Positions 13,489 to 13,501 of a stretch of DNA of 13,501 nt are shown here, in pieces; the stretch's first letter is position 1, and each line of letters begins with the position of its first letter. This DNA is from Nitrospiraceae bacterium (lineage in GTDB: Bacteria > Nitrospirota > Nitrospiria > Nitrospirales > UBA8639): assembly GCA_003523945.1 (NCBI GenBank), contig DOFS01000207.1, positions 17,828 to 31,328 on the forward strand, in the 5' to 3' direction. The position numbers were made by a program, and so were the translations under genes. The notes beneath the pieces were generated by a model. It worked only from the letters and a program-made list of their open reading frames with translations, did not search any database and was not told the DNA's origin.

Positions 13489-13501
13489 ATGAGGCAGAGT
13501 G
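13489..13501 (+). CDS. Possible gene start at the right edge
   Basis: An ATG at 13489 follows GAGG at 13479-13482 with 6-nt spacing, a good ribosome site. Only four codons are visible (MRQS), so nothing can be said of the product. Confidence 0.3.

Overview
This window is most likely chromosomal DNA from a Gram-negative bacterium. It contains an 8.3-kb integrated genetic element that looks like a phage satellite of the PICI (phage-inducible chromosomal island) type. GC content is intermediate, Shine-Dalgarno sites are clear, and the flanking genes encode a TPR lipoprotein, a membrane-anchored SGNH hydrolase and a PA0069-type radical SAM protein. I lean towards Nitrospirota or a proteobacterium, but this is a weak guess because there is no marker gene.

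Left flank (1-4644): three chromosomal genes, all on the minus strand. They are a 5' part of an SGNH/GDSL hydrolase running off the left edge (1-813), a TPR lipoprotein (1859-3091) and a radical SAM protein (3443-4459). About 1 kb between the first two has no gene I can support. A plus-strand tRNA-Arg(CCT) gene lies at 4614-4690.

Element (4645-12908, 8,264 bp): its ends are an exact 46-bp direct repeat. One copy is the 3' part of the tRNA gene (4645-4690) and the other lies at 12909-12954. A tyrosine integrase ends 14 bp from the tRNA, facing it. Next come two divergent ribbon-helix-helix (RHH) regulators across an AT-rich operator-like region, then an AT-rich DUF3800 cargo gene on the plus strand. 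From the right end a minus-strand gene train runs leftward: AlpA-like HTH regulator/excisionase, primase-polymerase/helicase replication protein, five small unknown proteins (a beta-rich one, a zinc ribbon, a coiled coil and two others), and a terminase small subunit (TerS)-like protein. A good sigma70-type promoter precedes alpA. The 3' end of the replication gene carries six copies of AAGRTGATCAA in exact dyad symmetry, which I propose as the replication origin. No capsid, portal, tail, large terminase or lysis gene is present.

Proposed working: the integrase with AlpA excises the element, Rep replicates it from iterons inside its own gene, and the lone TerS redirects a helper phage's packaging motor. 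The RHH pair may act as the switch, and the DUF3800 gene is probable cargo, possibly defensive. These roles are inferred from gene families and layout.

Right flank (12955-13501): chromosomal sequence downstream of the original tRNA end. It is mostly non-coding, with a possible gene start at the very edge.
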